The notes beneath the pieces were generated by a model that saw nothing but the letters and a program-made list of their open reading frames with translations, made no database searches and was not told the origin of the DNA. From Leifsonia sp. ALI-44-B (lineage in GTDB: Bacteria; Actinomycetota; Actinomycetes; Actinomycetales; Microbacteriaceae), in the NCBI RefSeq assembly GCF_001984125.1, contig NZ_MTQL01000006.1, positions 248,001 to 312,000 on the forward strand: a DNA stretch of 64,000 nt, read 5' to 3'. Shown piece by piece: positions 7,456-16,026 of the stretch (the stretch's first letter is position 1; each line of letters begins with the position of its first letter). The position numbers and the translations under genes were made by a program.

Positions 7456-9912
7456 ATGACCGACAGTCAGAGTTCGTCCGCCAGCACGTCCGCCTTCGCC
7501 TCCCCCGCACCGTCGACCCCGTCGAGTGACGAGCTCGAGATCGTCGACCGCTGGTGGCGCGCCGCCAATTACCTCACGGTGGGCCAGATCTACCTGCTCG
7601 GCAATCCGCTGCTCACGCAGCCGCTGAGCCCCGACCAGATCAAACCGCGCCTGCTCGGACACTGGGGCACCTCCCCCGCCCTGAGCTTCATCTATGCGCA
7701 CCTGAACCGCGTCATCCAACACACCGACAACGAGTACCTCTACGTTTGCGGCCCGGGTCACGGCGGCCCGGCCATGGTCGCGAACACGTGGCTCGAGGGC
7801 ACCTACAGTGAGCGTTTCCCGCATCTCGGCCAGGGCGTCGAGGGCCTCGCGGCGCTGTTCCACCAGTTCAGCTTCCCGGGCGGCATCCCTTCGCACGCGG
7901 CGCCCGAGACCCCGGGGTCGATCAATGAGGGCGGCGAGCTCGGCTATTCGCTGTCGCACGCCTATGGCGCGGTGCTCGACAACCCGCGCCTGATCGCGGC
8001 GTGTGTCGTGGGCGATGGCGAGGCCGAAACGGGCCCGCTGGCCACGAGCTGGCACGCCAACAAGCTCATCGACGCGAAGAACGACGGCGCGGTGCTGCCC
8101 ATCCTCAACCTCAACGGCTACAAAATCGCCAACCCGACTCTTCTCGCACGCATCGGTGAAAGCGAGCTTCTCTCACTGTTCCGCGGCTACGGCTACGAGC
8201 CCGTCATCGTGTCGGGCGGTTTCGACGGCGAAGACCCCATGCTCGTGCACGCCCGCATGGCCCGCGCGCTCGACGCCGCCGTCGCGCGTATCGAACAGAT
8301 CTGGTCGGATGCTCGAGACGCGGGTCACACCGACCGCCCCGCGTGGCCCATGATCATCCTGCGCACGCCGAAAGGCTGGACGGGCCCGAAGGAGGTCGAC
8401 GGCGAACCCGTCGAGAACACGTGGCGGGCGCACCAGATCCCCGTCGACGATGTGCGCGAGAACCCCGAACACCTGCGTATCCTCGAAGACTGGATGCGGT
8501 CCTACCGAGCCGACGAGCTGTTCGACGAGAACGCCGTGCCCGCCGCCGACATCCGCTCGCTGGCACCCGGGGGCGAACGCCGCATGAGTGCCACGCCGCA
8601 CGCCAACGGCGGCGAGCTGCGGCATCCGCTCGTCTTGCCGGCCGTCGAACCGCACGCCGTGCCCGCTCCCCCGAACAAGGGCGAACTCGTGTCGGCCACG
8701 GGAACCTGGGGAAAGTGGCTGGCCGAGGTCGTGCGCGAGAACCCGCACACGTTCCGCATCTTCGGGCCCGACGAGACCGCCTCGAACCGCCTGCAGGCCG
8801 TCTACGAGGTCACCGACAAGGTGTGGGCCGCCGACATCAAGAGCACCGATCAGCACCTGGCGCACACGGGCCGCGTCACCGAGGTGCTCAGCGAACATCT
8901 GCTGCACGGCATGCTCGAGGGCTACATCCTCACGGGCCGCCACGGCCTCATCAACACCTACGAAGCGTTCGTGCACATCGTCGACAGCATGTTCAACCAG
9001 CACGCGAAGTGGCTCGAATCGGCGGCCGAGGTCGAGTGGCGCGAGCCCGTCTCCCCCTTCGTCTACCTGCTGTCGTCGCACGTCTGGCGCCAGGACCACA
9101 ACGGCTTCTCCCACCAGGACCCGGGGTTCCTGAACCTCGTCGTCAACAAACAGGCGCATCTCGTGCGGGTTTATCTGCCGCCGGACGCCAACACCCTGCT
9201 GCACGTGGGCGCCGGCGTCTTCGACACGACCGATCGCATCACGGTCATCGTTGCGGGCAAGCAGCAACAGCAATCCTGGCTCGACATCGACGACGCCCGC
9301 GCGCACGTCGAGCACGGTATGGGCGTCTGGCCCTGGGCCGGCAACGAGGCGGCATCGTCCCCGGGTGACCACACCGGCGCGGATGCTGCCCCCGACGTCA
9401 TCTTCGCCTCGGCCGGCGACGTGCCCACGCTCGAGGCCATCGCGGCCGCCCAACTCATCCGCGAGAACGTCGAGGGTATGCGCGTGCGCTTCATCAACGT
9501 CGTCGACCTCATGCGCTTGCAGGACGAGAAAGCCCACCCGCACGGCATGCCCGATGCCGAATACGACGCCATGTTCCCCGAGAACGTGCCCGTCGTCTTC
9601 GCGTTCCACGGCTACCCCTCGCTCGTGCACCAGCTGGCCTACCGCCGGCACAACCACGACGATATGCACGTGCACGGTTTCGCCGAGAAGGGCACGACGA
9701 CCACGCCGTTCGACATGGTCATGCTCAACGAGATCGATCGCTATTCCTTGGCGATGGATGCCGTGAAGCGCCTCGCCGAGAAGGGCCGCGACGTTCCGGC
9801 GGGTTTGTCCGACACGTGGGAGGCCGCCCGGGTCGAGGCCCGGCGCTACGCCTACGACAAGGGCGAAGATCATCCCGATTTCACCGAGTGGGAGTTCCGG
9901 CCGGAACGCTAG
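7456..9912 (+). CDS. xfp: Phosphoketolase (xylulose-5-phosphate/fructose-6-phosphate)
   Basis: 818 residues, full length for the family. The thiamine-diphosphate enzyme splits xylulose-5-P (and often fructose-6-P) with phosphate to acetyl phosphate plus glyceraldehyde-3-P (or erythrose-4-P). Diagnostic segments include ANYLTVGQIYLLGNPLL near the N-terminus, SHAAPETPGSINEGGELGYS, the ThDP-binding VVGDGEAETGPLATSW, LNLNGYKIANPT, and in the middle domain FGPDETASNRL and SHQDPGFLN. The C-terminal XFP_C domain has RFINVVDLMRLQ. It acts in the cytosol and, with tkt, tal and pgi at the other end of the window, would allow a bifid-shunt-like route to acetyl phosphate. It follows a response regulator and precedes an FAD oxidoreductase by 47 bases. 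Confidence 0.95.
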   Translation: MTDSQSSSASTSAFASPAPSTPSSDELEIVDRWWRAANYLTVGQIYLLGNPLLTQPLSPDQIKPRLLGHWGTSPALSFIYAHLNRVIQHTDNEYLYVCGPGHGGPAMVANTWLEGTYSERFPHLGQGVEGLAALFHQFSFPGGIPSHAAPETPGSINEGGELGYSLSHAYGAVLDNPRLIAACVVGDGEAETGPLATSWHANKLIDAKNDGAVLPILNLNGYKIANPTLLARIGESELLSLFRGYGYEPVIVSGGFDGEDPMLVHARMARALDAAVARIEQIWSDARDAGHTDRPAWPMIILRTPKGWTGPKEVDGEPVENTWRAHQIPVDDVRENPEHLRILEDWMRSYRADELFDENAVPAADIRSLAPGGERRMSATPHANGGELRHPLVLPAVEPHAVPAPPNKGELVSATGTWGKWLAEVVRENPHTFRIFGPDETASNRLQAVYEVTDKVWAADIKSTDQHLAHTGRVTEVLSEHLLHGMLEGYILTGRHGLINTYEAFVHIVDSMFNQHAKWLESAAEVEWREPVSPFVYLLSSHVWRQDHNGFSHQDPGFLNLVVNKQAHLVRVYLPPDANTLLHVGAGVFDTTDRITVIVAGKQQQQSWLDIDDARAHVEHGMGVWPWAGNEAASSPGDHTGADAAPDVIFASAGDVPTLEAIAAAQLIRENVEGMRVRFINVVDLMRLQDEKAHPHGMPDAEYDAMFPENVPVVFAFHGYPSLVHQLAYRRHNHDDMHVHGFAEKGTTTTPFDMVMLNEIDRYSLAMDAVKRLAEKGRDVPAGLSDTWEAARVEARRYAYDKGEDHPDFTEWEFRPER

Positions 9913-9959
9913 ACTCGTATATCAGCATCCGAATACGCTCTACCCGAGAGAGGACGCGC

Positions 9960-11471
9960 ATGTCGCTCCGACGCACGCACGCCACCACCCCGAACGCCCG
10001 CGCTCACGCGAAGACCACGCCCACCGCGACCATCGTGGGGGCCGGGCCGAACGGACTCTCGGCGGCCGTCGTGCTCGCGCGCGCCGGTATCGAGGTGACG
10101 GTGCTCGAGCGCAACGACACGATCGGCGGCGGTGCGCGCACGGCCGAGCTGACGCTGCCGGGCTACTGGCACGATGTGTGTTCGGCCGTGCACCCGATGG
10201 CTTTCGCGTCCGGTTTCTTCCGCCGCTTCGGCCTCACCGACCGCGTCGACTTCGTCACGCCCGAGATCTCCTATGCGCAGCCGCTCGACGGCGGCGACGC
10301 CGGGCTCGCCTATCGTGATTTGCACCGCACGGCCGAGCACCTGGGGGTCGACGGCGACCAGTGGCTGCGGCTCATGGGCCCGCTCGTCGACCGCGCGCAC
10401 GATGTCGCGCAGGCGACGGGGTCTCCCCTCACGCGCGTGCCCCGGCATCCGATCGCCCTGGCGCTCTTCGGGGTGCGCGCCCTCGAACTGGCCGCCACCA
10501 TGGGGGCGTTCCGTTTTCGCGAAGACCGTGCGCCCGCCATGCTCGCCGGTGTGGCCGCCCACGCCATCATGCCCATGCCGCGGCTCGCGTCGTCGGCCGC
10601 GGGTCTGGTCTTGTCGGTCACGGGACACCAAGACGGCGGATGGCCCATTCCGATCGGCGGCAGCCAAGCCATCGTCGACGCCATGGCCGACGACGTGCGC
10701 GCCCACGGCGGGCGCATCGAGACCGGCCAGCACGTGACGAGCGCGGCCGATCTGCCCGATTCGACCGTCACACTGTTCGACACGACGCCCCGCGCCCTCG
10801 TCGAGATCCTCGGCGACCGCATACCCGCGGGTTACCGTCGTGCGCTCGAACGGTTCCAATACGGAAACGGTGTGGCCAAGGTGGACTTCGCCCTGTCGGG
10901 ACCCGTGCCGTGGACCAACGAGGAACTGCACAAGACCGGCACCCTGCACCTGGGCGGAACGGCGGCCGAGACCGCGGCCGGCGAGAACCAGGTGGCCCGG
11001 GGTGAACACCCCGACAACCCCTATGTGCTGGTGTCGCAGCCGACGCGTTTCGACCCGTCGCGTGCGCCGGAGGGTAAGCACACGCTGTGGGCCTACACGC
11101 ACGTGCCCGCCGATTCGGATCGTGATATGACCGAGGCGATCGTGCGGCAGATCGAGCGGTTCGCGCCGGGGTTCCGCGATGTCATCCTGGCGTCGTCGTC
11201 GCGCACGGCGCAGCAGATGGAGGGCTACAACCCCAACTACATCGGCGGCGATATCTCGGCCGGTGAACCGAACCTGTTGCAGCTCATCCGCCGCCCGACG
11301 CTCTCGCCGACGCCCTGGCGCACCGCCGTCGACGGCGTCTACCTGTGCTCGTCGGCGACTCCCCCGGGCCCCGGCGTCACGGGGCTGCCGGGCGCGTATG
11401 CCGCAACGGCCGCGCTGCGCGACCACTTCGGCGTGACGCGTCTGCCGCGCCTAGGCCCTGACCCGGTCTGA
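9960..11471 (+). CDS. FAD-dependent NAD(P)/FAD oxidoreductase (phytoene-dehydrogenase-like)
   Basis: 503 residues from the ATG at 9960, preceded by GAGAGAGGA. The N-terminal dinucleotide-binding motif is IVGAGPNGLSAAVVLARAGI with the acidic end of beta-2 in VTVLERND, followed by IGGGARTAEL. The C-terminal half has GVYLCSSATPPGPGVTGLPG, which matches the flavin-binding end motif of the phytoene desaturase/COG1233 family. These actinobacterial proteins are often annotated as phytoene dehydrogenase-related, but no carotenoid genes are nearby, so the substrate is unknown. A short direct repeat begins at its stop codon (11466-11494). It converges with the topoisomerase gene. Confidence 0.85.
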   Translation: MSLRRTHATTPNARAHAKTTPTATIVGAGPNGLSAAVVLARAGIEVTVLERNDTIGGGARTAELTLPGYWHDVCSAVHPMAFASGFFRRFGLTDRVDFVTPEISYAQPLDGGDAGLAYRDLHRTAEHLGVDGDQWLRLMGPLVDRAHDVAQATGSPLTRVPRHPIALALFGVRALELAATMGAFRFREDRAPAMLAGVAAHAIMPMPRLASSAAGLVLSVTGHQDGGWPIPIGGSQAIVDAMADDVRAHGGRIETGQHVTSAADLPDSTVTLFDTTPRALVEILGDRIPAGYRRALERFQYGNGVAKVDFALSGPVPWTNEELHKTGTLHLGGTAAETAAGENQVARGEHPDNPYVLVSQPTRFDPSRAPEGKHTLWAYTHVPADSDRDMTEAIVRQIERFAPGFRDVILASSSRTAQQMEGYNPNYIGGDISAGEPNLLQLIRRPTLSPTPWRTAVDGVYLCSSATPPGPGVTGLPGAYAATAALRDHFGVTRLPRLGPDPV

Positions 11472-11494
11472 TCGTCGTCGCCGTCTGATCGTCG
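11466..11494. repeat. Direct repeat starting at a stop codon
   Basis: GTCTGATCGTCG occurs at 11466-11477 and again at 11483-11494; the first copy contains the TGA stop of the FAD oxidoreductase. A longer neighbour, GACCCGGTCTG, recurs at 11460-11470 and about 50 bases later, so the 3' end of the gene seems to have been copied into the intergenic region. Confidence 0.6.
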
Positions 11495-11605
11495 CAGGTT
11501 GTATCCCGACCCGGTCTGGCAGCCGACCTGACCTCGGGGATATCTGTCTGGCGCCCGGCCCGGTCGAGCGTCTGTTCGGGCCCGACGCTTATTCCGTTCG
11601 TGCAG

Positions 11606-12619
11606 TCACGATGCGTTCTCCTTGTCGGCCCGACGGATGCTCGTCACGGTGCCCTCGCGATACAGCAGCGCCCGCACCTCCGACTCCCCCGACGCCGCGC
11701 GCTTCGGGTCGATGGTCTCGCCCTGGTTGTAGTGGTCGATGAGCCGCGGATCGACGTAGCTCGCCCGCGCGATCGTCGGCGTATTGCTCAACACCTCGGC
11801 GGCGTCGCGCATGGCCTGGCTGATCGCCCGGTTGCGCTTGGCCTGCGACGGCAGCGGCCCCGTCCTGGCGAGGCTGACGGCCGCCGTCACGGTGCCGTGC
11901 AGCGTGCGGAAGTCCTTGGCCGTGAAGTCGCCGCCGGTCATCTCCTTCACGAAGTCGTTGATGTCCGAGCTCGTCACGGGATGCCAGTGCCGCCCGTCCT
12001 TGTAGGCGAGCAACCGAGCCCGGCCGCCCCGCCGCTTGAGCTGTCGCACGACGGCCGCGAGGTCGGCATCCGTGATGTCTGACTCCCACTCCTTGCCGCT
12101 CTTGGCCGGGAAGTGCAGGTGCACGGTGTCGCCCGACACGCGCGCATGCGAGCCCAAGAGGGTCGCGAGGCCGTGGCTGCCGTTGCTGTTGGTGTAGCGC
12201 TCGGAACCCACCCGCAGCGACCCGGTGTCGAGCATGCGGAAGGCGGCGGCCAAGGTGCGCTCGCGCGACACGCCGTCGCTCCGCAGGTAGATCGTGACCT
12301 GTCGACGGGCGTTCGGCAGCGCCTCGGCGAGCTGCAGGGCGCGGTCGAACTTGATGCGATCCTTCTTCTCGCGCCAACCCGGGTGGTAGATGTATTGGCG
12401 CCGCCCGACCGCATCGACACCCGTCGCCTGGATGTGCCCGTTCTCGAACGGTGCGATCCAGACATCCTCCCAGGCGGGCGGAATTCCGAGCTTTTCGAGG
12501 CGTTCCCGCAGCGCGGGATCGGTGATGGTCGAGCCGTCGAGGTCGCGATAGCTGAAACCCGACCCCGAGCGCACGCGCCGATATCCGCGGCCGTTCGAAT
12601 TGCTGCGTCTCAGTCTCAT
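11606..12619 (-). CDS. DNA topoisomerase IB (eukaryotic/poxvirus type)
   Basis: 337 residues from the ATG at 12619; the frame runs 43 codons further up without an obvious start signal. The protein relaxes supercoils through a 3'-phosphotyrosyl intermediate. The N-terminal domain shows LRERLEKLGIPPAWEDVWI and IQATGVDAVGRRQYIYHPGW, the signature of bacterial topoisomerase IB. The catalytic domain shows LAYKDGRHWHPVTSSDIN, FRTLHGTVTAA and a C-terminal RASYVDPRLIDHY carrying the probable active-site Tyr. It is divergent from an HdeD-like gene. Bacterial members are accessory enzymes, often seen beside stress genes. The gene is complete. Confidence 0.93.
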   Translation of the reverse strand: MRLRRSNSNGRGYRRVRSGSGFSYRDLDGSTITDPALRERLEKLGIPPAWEDVWIAPFENGHIQATGVDAVGRRQYIYHPGWREKKDRIKFDRALQLAEALPNARRQVTIYLRSDGVSRERTLAAAFRMLDTGSLRVGSERYTNSNGSHGLATLLGSHARVSGDTVHLHFPAKSGKEWESDITDADLAAVVRQLKRRGGRARLLAYKDGRHWHPVTSSDINDFVKEMTGGDFTAKDFRTLHGTVTAAVSLARTGPLPSQAKRNRAISQAMRDAAEVLSNTPTIARASYVDPRLIDHYNQGETIDPKRAASGESEVRALLYREGTVTSIRRADKENAS

Positions 12620-12768
12620 GTTCTCGCTTTCCGCTCCGCGGGTCGTCGCCGCACCTCTCGCGCGCCTTCCCTGGCCGGCGTCGCGAACGGAAATTGTTCC
12701 CCACGGGCCACGGATCTGCGGCAAGGTGGGCACATCAGCCTTCACCACGAAAGGAAGGTATCCGCCTC

Positions 12769-13356
12769 ATGTCCACCTCAACGTTCTTCATCAACGTCGA
12801 TTCGTCCAGACTCTCACCCTCGCAGGTGACGGGCATCCGGGTTGCCCTGGGGGTCGCCGGTCTGCTAGCCGTGATCCTCGGCATCTCGATCCTCGTGTGG
12901 CCCGGCGCCACGCTCGCGCTCGTGGCCTGGCTCTTCGGCATCTACTTCCTCGTCGTCGGCATCCTGCGCATCGTCAAGGGGTTTTCCGGCCACTCGGAGG
13001 GCACGAGCTATCGCGTGTTCAGCGTCATCCTCGGCGTGCTGCTCATCCTGGGTGGCGTCTACATCCTGCTGAACCCCGTGTTCGGCGTGGCCGTGCTCGC
13101 GGCCGCCATCGGCATCACGTGGATCATCGAGGGCATCGCGTCGCTCGTCGAGTCGGCGCCCGATTCCTCGCGCTGGTTCGGCGTGCTCTACGGCGTGGTC
13201 AGCATCGTGGCCGGTGTGATCGTGCTGTTCGTACCCGTGCAGTCGGCGGCGGCCCTGCTGGTCTTCGTGGCGGTTCTCGCGATCGTCGCGGGCGTCGTCG
13301 AGATCGTGCAGGCGTTCACGTTCGGCCGCGCCGCCAAGCGCGCTGGCATCGCCTAG
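12769..13356 (+). CDS. HdeD-family (DUF308) membrane protein
   Basis: 195 residues with six hydrophobic segments in three pairs, the layout of the HdeD acid-resistance family: VALGVAGLLAVILGISILVW, LVAWLFGIYFLVVGILRIV, VFSVILGVLLILGGVYILL and so on. I chose the ATG at 12769, preceded by GAAAGGAAGG. In enterobacteria HdeD belongs to an acid-stress regulon; in actinobacteria the role is not established. It is divergent from topoisomerase IB and followed by a strong bidirectional terminator. Confidence 0.88.
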   Translation: MSTSTFFINVDSSRLSPSQVTGIRVALGVAGLLAVILGISILVWPGATLALVAWLFGIYFLVVGILRIVKGFSGHSEGTSYRVFSVILGVLLILGGVYILLNPVFGVAVLAAAIGITWIIEGIASLVESAPDSSRWFGVLYGVVSIVAGVIVLFVPVQSAAALLVFVAVLAIVAGVVEIVQAFTFGRAAKRAGIA

Positions 13357-13432
13357 ACCCGGCGGCCGCAACCATCTCCGCGGTCTCGTGCCGGGTGGCA
13401 CGTGCACGACCGCACGGGGCTTGCGCATACGA

Positions 13433-13476
13433 CGCTGAAGGGGCGCTCACGATAATTCGTGAGCGCCCCTTCAGCG
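13433..13476. terminator. Bidirectional terminator between the hdeD-like and SDR genes
   Basis: The arms at 13433-13452 and 13457-13476 are perfectly complementary over 20 bp with a TAAT loop. The hairpin lies between two convergent genes and is followed on the plus strand by a short T-rich stretch. Confidence 0.85.
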
Positions 13477-13490
13477 TTTGATTGTCAGAC

Positions 13491-14255
13491 CTACTCGGCG
13501 ACGAAGTCGCTCGTGTCTCCGACGAGGCGCGTGTTGTCGGCGGGGATCGGGTCGACGGCGGCCTGCGCCACCTCGGCCGCGAATTCGTTCACGTTGTAGA
13601 GGCGTCCGGCGGATTCCTTGCGCTGGCTGATAGCACCCGGGTTCGAGCGCTCGAGCAGCGTGGCCGTGATGGTGCCCTCGATCATGTCGCCCGAGACGAC
13701 GACGAACTCGATGCCGCGCTCCTCGAGCTCGGGCAGCTTCTCGCGCAGGGCATCCTCGCCCGCACGCTTCGACAGCGCGACGGGCTCGTACTCGGGCATG
13801 GTGGGCGTGGTGCGGATGAAGTGCGCCTGGTGGCTCGTGACGAACACGATGCGCGATCCGGATGACAGCAGCGGCAGCGCCTTCTCGACCACGTTGAGCT
13901 GGGCGTCGCGGTTGAGCGTGAGCGCGTAGTCCGCGGCCATGCCCGACTCCATGCCGCCCGAGGCGTTCAGAACCAGGATGTCGAGCCCGCCGTATTCGGC
14001 CCGGATCGTGTCCATCATGGCCTCGACGGATGCCGGGTCGGTCAGGTCGGCGCCGATCGACAGCGCCTGGCCGCCCGCGGCCTCGATCTCCTTCTGCAGC
14101 TTGAGCGCACGCGCCTCTTTGTTGCGGAAGTTGATGACGACGCGCGCACCGGCCTCGGCGAAGAAGCGAACGGTATCTGCGCCGATGCCGCGCGAGGAGC
14201 CGGTGACCAGCACAGACTTTCCGTCGAGCGATCCGGGGCTGAGTGGCTGTGACAC
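13491..14255 (-). CDS. SDR-family oxidoreductase with displaced catalytic Tyr
   Basis: 254 residues. The Rossmann motif VTGSSRGIGADTVRFF, then RVVINFRNKE and LVLNASGGMESG, place it in the short-chain dehydrogenase/reductase family. The usual Ser-Tyr-x3-Lys triad is altered: the Ser is in VTSHQAHF, but the expected Tyr position next to the Lys is Val (PEYEPVALSKRAG), with a Tyr lying three residues earlier. It may therefore be a variant with changed chemistry. The substrate is unknown. It converges on the strong hairpin at 13433-13476 and is divergent from the nfeD gene. Confidence 0.8.
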   Translation of the reverse strand: MSQPLSPGSLDGKSVLVTGSSRGIGADTVRFFAEAGARVVINFRNKEARALKLQKEIEAAGGQALSIGADLTDPASVEAMMDTIRAEYGGLDILVLNASGGMESGMAADYALTLNRDAQLNVVEKALPLLSSGSRIVFVTSHQAHFIRTTPTMPEYEPVALSKRAGEDALREKLPELEERGIEFVVVSGDMIEGTITATLLERSNPGAISQRKESAGRLYNVNEFAAEVAQAAVDPIPADNTRLVGDTSDFVAE

Positions 14256-14416
14256 GTGTTCTCCTTGTCGATGCGGTCGCCGCGAGGGCGGTGATGTCCA
14301 GCCCCGAGACTACCAACTCCCATATGCCGCCCCGCCGCTAGCTGATAGGTTCGTTGAAGAGACCCCGGTCGATGACGACATCGACGGAGCCCCCCGACAC
14401 CCTCTTGGAGGCCGGT

Positions 14417-14887
14417 ATGGACTGGATCATCGACAACGCCTGGATCGTCTGGCTGGTGCTCATCCTGGTCTTCGTCATCATCGAGATGCTGTCGCTCGAG
14501 TTCACGTTCCTCATGATCGCCGTGGGTTCCGCCGTCGGCCTCGTGAGCGGCCTGCTCGGCGCCCCGTGGTGGTTGCAGATCGTCATCGCCGCCGTCGCAT
14601 CCGTCGTTCTTCTCGCCTTCGTCAGGCCGTCGCTCCTGAGAGCCCTGCATCGGGGCGAAGACAAGACGCCGTCCAATGTCGAGGCGCTGCTCAACATGCC
14701 GGGCGAGGTGCTGCGCCCCGTGTCGTCGACCGGCGGCCAGGTGCGTCTCGCCAACGGCGACACGTGGACCGCCATCCTCTTGCCCACCGCGCCGGGCGGA
14801 ACGCTCGAACCGGGCACGCACGTCTCCGTCCACGCCATCCAGGGAGCGACCGCTGTCGTCGCCCCCGCCGAAAGGAAAGCCCTATGA
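14417..14887 (+). CDS. NfeD-like membrane protein
   Basis: 156 residues from the ATG at 14417, which has GGAG six bases upstream; the open frame begins earlier without a start signal. Two or three N-terminal hydrophobic segments (IIDNAWIVWLVLILVFVIIE, then VGLVSGLLG and IVIAAVASVVLLAF) are followed by an OB-fold-like soluble domain (GGQVRLANGDTWTAIL). This is the short NfeD form that works with SPFH proteins in membrane microdomain organisation. Its stop overlaps the start of the next gene (ATGA), so the two are translationally coupled. Confidence 0.88.
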   Translation: MDWIIDNAWIVWLVLILVFVIIEMLSLEFTFLMIAVGSAVGLVSGLLGAPWWLQIVIAAVASVVLLAFVRPSLLRALHRGEDKTPSNVEALLNMPGEVLRPVSSTGGQVRLANGDTWTAILLPTAPGGTLEPGTHVSVHAIQGATAVVAPAERKAL

Positions 14888-16020
14888 CCGATTCTTCCGC
14901 CCTCGTCGGCACGATCGTGGCCTGGGTCGTCGGCATCGTCCTCGTCATCTTCGTGCTGGTGGTGTTGTTCCGGTCCATCCGGATCATCCCCCAGGCCAAC
15001 GCCGGTGTCGTCGAGCGCCTCGGCCGCTACCACAAGACGCTTCTGCCGGGCCTCAACCTGCTGGTGCCGTTCATCGACCGCGTGCGCCCGCTCATCGATC
15101 TGCGCGAGCAGGTCGTCTCGTTCCCGCCGCAGCCCGTCATCACCGAGGACAACCTGGTCGTCTCGATCGACACGGTCGTCTACTTCCAGGTGACGGATGC
15201 TCGCGCCGCCACGTATGAGATCGCCAACTATCTCGGCGCCGTCGAGCAGCTGACGACCACCACGCTGCGTAACGTCGTCGGTGGCCTGAACCTCGAAGAG
15301 GCGCTCACGAGCCGCGACAACATCAACGGTCAGCTGCGCATCGTGCTCGACGAGGCGACCGGCAAGTGGGGCATCCGCGTGGGTCGCGTCGAGCTCAAGG
15401 CCATCGACCCGCCCCTGTCGATCCAGGACTCCATGGAGAAGCAGATGCGTGCCGAGCGTGATCGCCGCGCCGCCATCCTCATCTCCGAGGGAACGAAGCA
15501 GTCCGCCATCCTCGAGGCCGAGGGTGCCCGGCAGGCCGAGATCCTGCGCGCCGAGGGTAACGCCAAGGCCCAGGTGCTGGTCGCGCAGGGTGAGGCCGAG
15601 GCCATCACCACGGTGTTCAGCGCCATCCACGCCGGAAACCCCGACAGCACGCTGCTCGCGTACCAGTACCTGCAGACGCTGCCGAAGCTCGCCGAGGGGT
15701 CGGCGAACAAGCTGTGGATCATCCCGTCCGAGCTCACCGAGGCTCTGAAGGGCATCGGCTCGGGCTTCCTGCCGAAGAACGGCGAAGACCTGTCGAAGCT
15801 CATGGGCGCCGCCGGTCTCGGCGGAGGTCAGGGTGGCGGCCAGAAGCCGTCCGGCTCGTCGTCGACCCCTGCCGAGTCGTCGGACGAGCACGCTCCCTCG
15901 AGCGCGCCGGCACCGTCGGGTGACGCTGCGCCGTCGAGCATCCAGCCGCCCAGCGTCCAGCCGCCGACCGGGTTCCCCGACTCGCCGCCCAGCGCCCCGC
16001 CGGCCGGTCCCGGCAACTAG
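14884..16020 (+). CDS. SPFH/Band 7 (stomatin/QmcA-like) membrane protein
   Basis: 378 residues from the ATG at 14884, which overlaps the nfeD stop. One N-terminal membrane helix (residues 8-30) precedes the SPFH domain, with IIPQANAGVVERLGRYHKTL, FIDRVRPLIDLREQVVSFP and a glycine-turn region TLRNVVGGLNLEEAL. A long charged coiled-coil follows (MRAERDRRAAILISEGTK onward). The last 70 residues are low-complexity Gly/Ser/Pro, unusual in length. NfeD-SPFH pairs form flotillin-like membrane scaffolds. The gene following six bases later is a GDPD-family enzyme, which suggests a membrane-lipid theme. Confidence 0.92.
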   Translation: MTDSSALVGTIVAWVVGIVLVIFVLVVLFRSIRIIPQANAGVVERLGRYHKTLLPGLNLLVPFIDRVRPLIDLREQVVSFPPQPVITEDNLVVSIDTVVYFQVTDARAATYEIANYLGAVEQLTTTTLRNVVGGLNLEEALTSRDNINGQLRIVLDEATGKWGIRVGRVELKAIDPPLSIQDSMEKQMRAERDRRAAILISEGTKQSAILEAEGARQAEILRAEGNAKAQVLVAQGEAEAITTVFSAIHAGNPDSTLLAYQYLQTLPKLAEGSANKLWIIPSELTEALKGIGSGFLPKNGEDLSKLMGAAGLGGGQGGGQKPSGSSSTPAESSDEHAPSSAPAPSGDAAPSSIQPPSVQPPTGFPDSPPSAPPAGPGN

Positions 16021-16026
16021 CCGACC

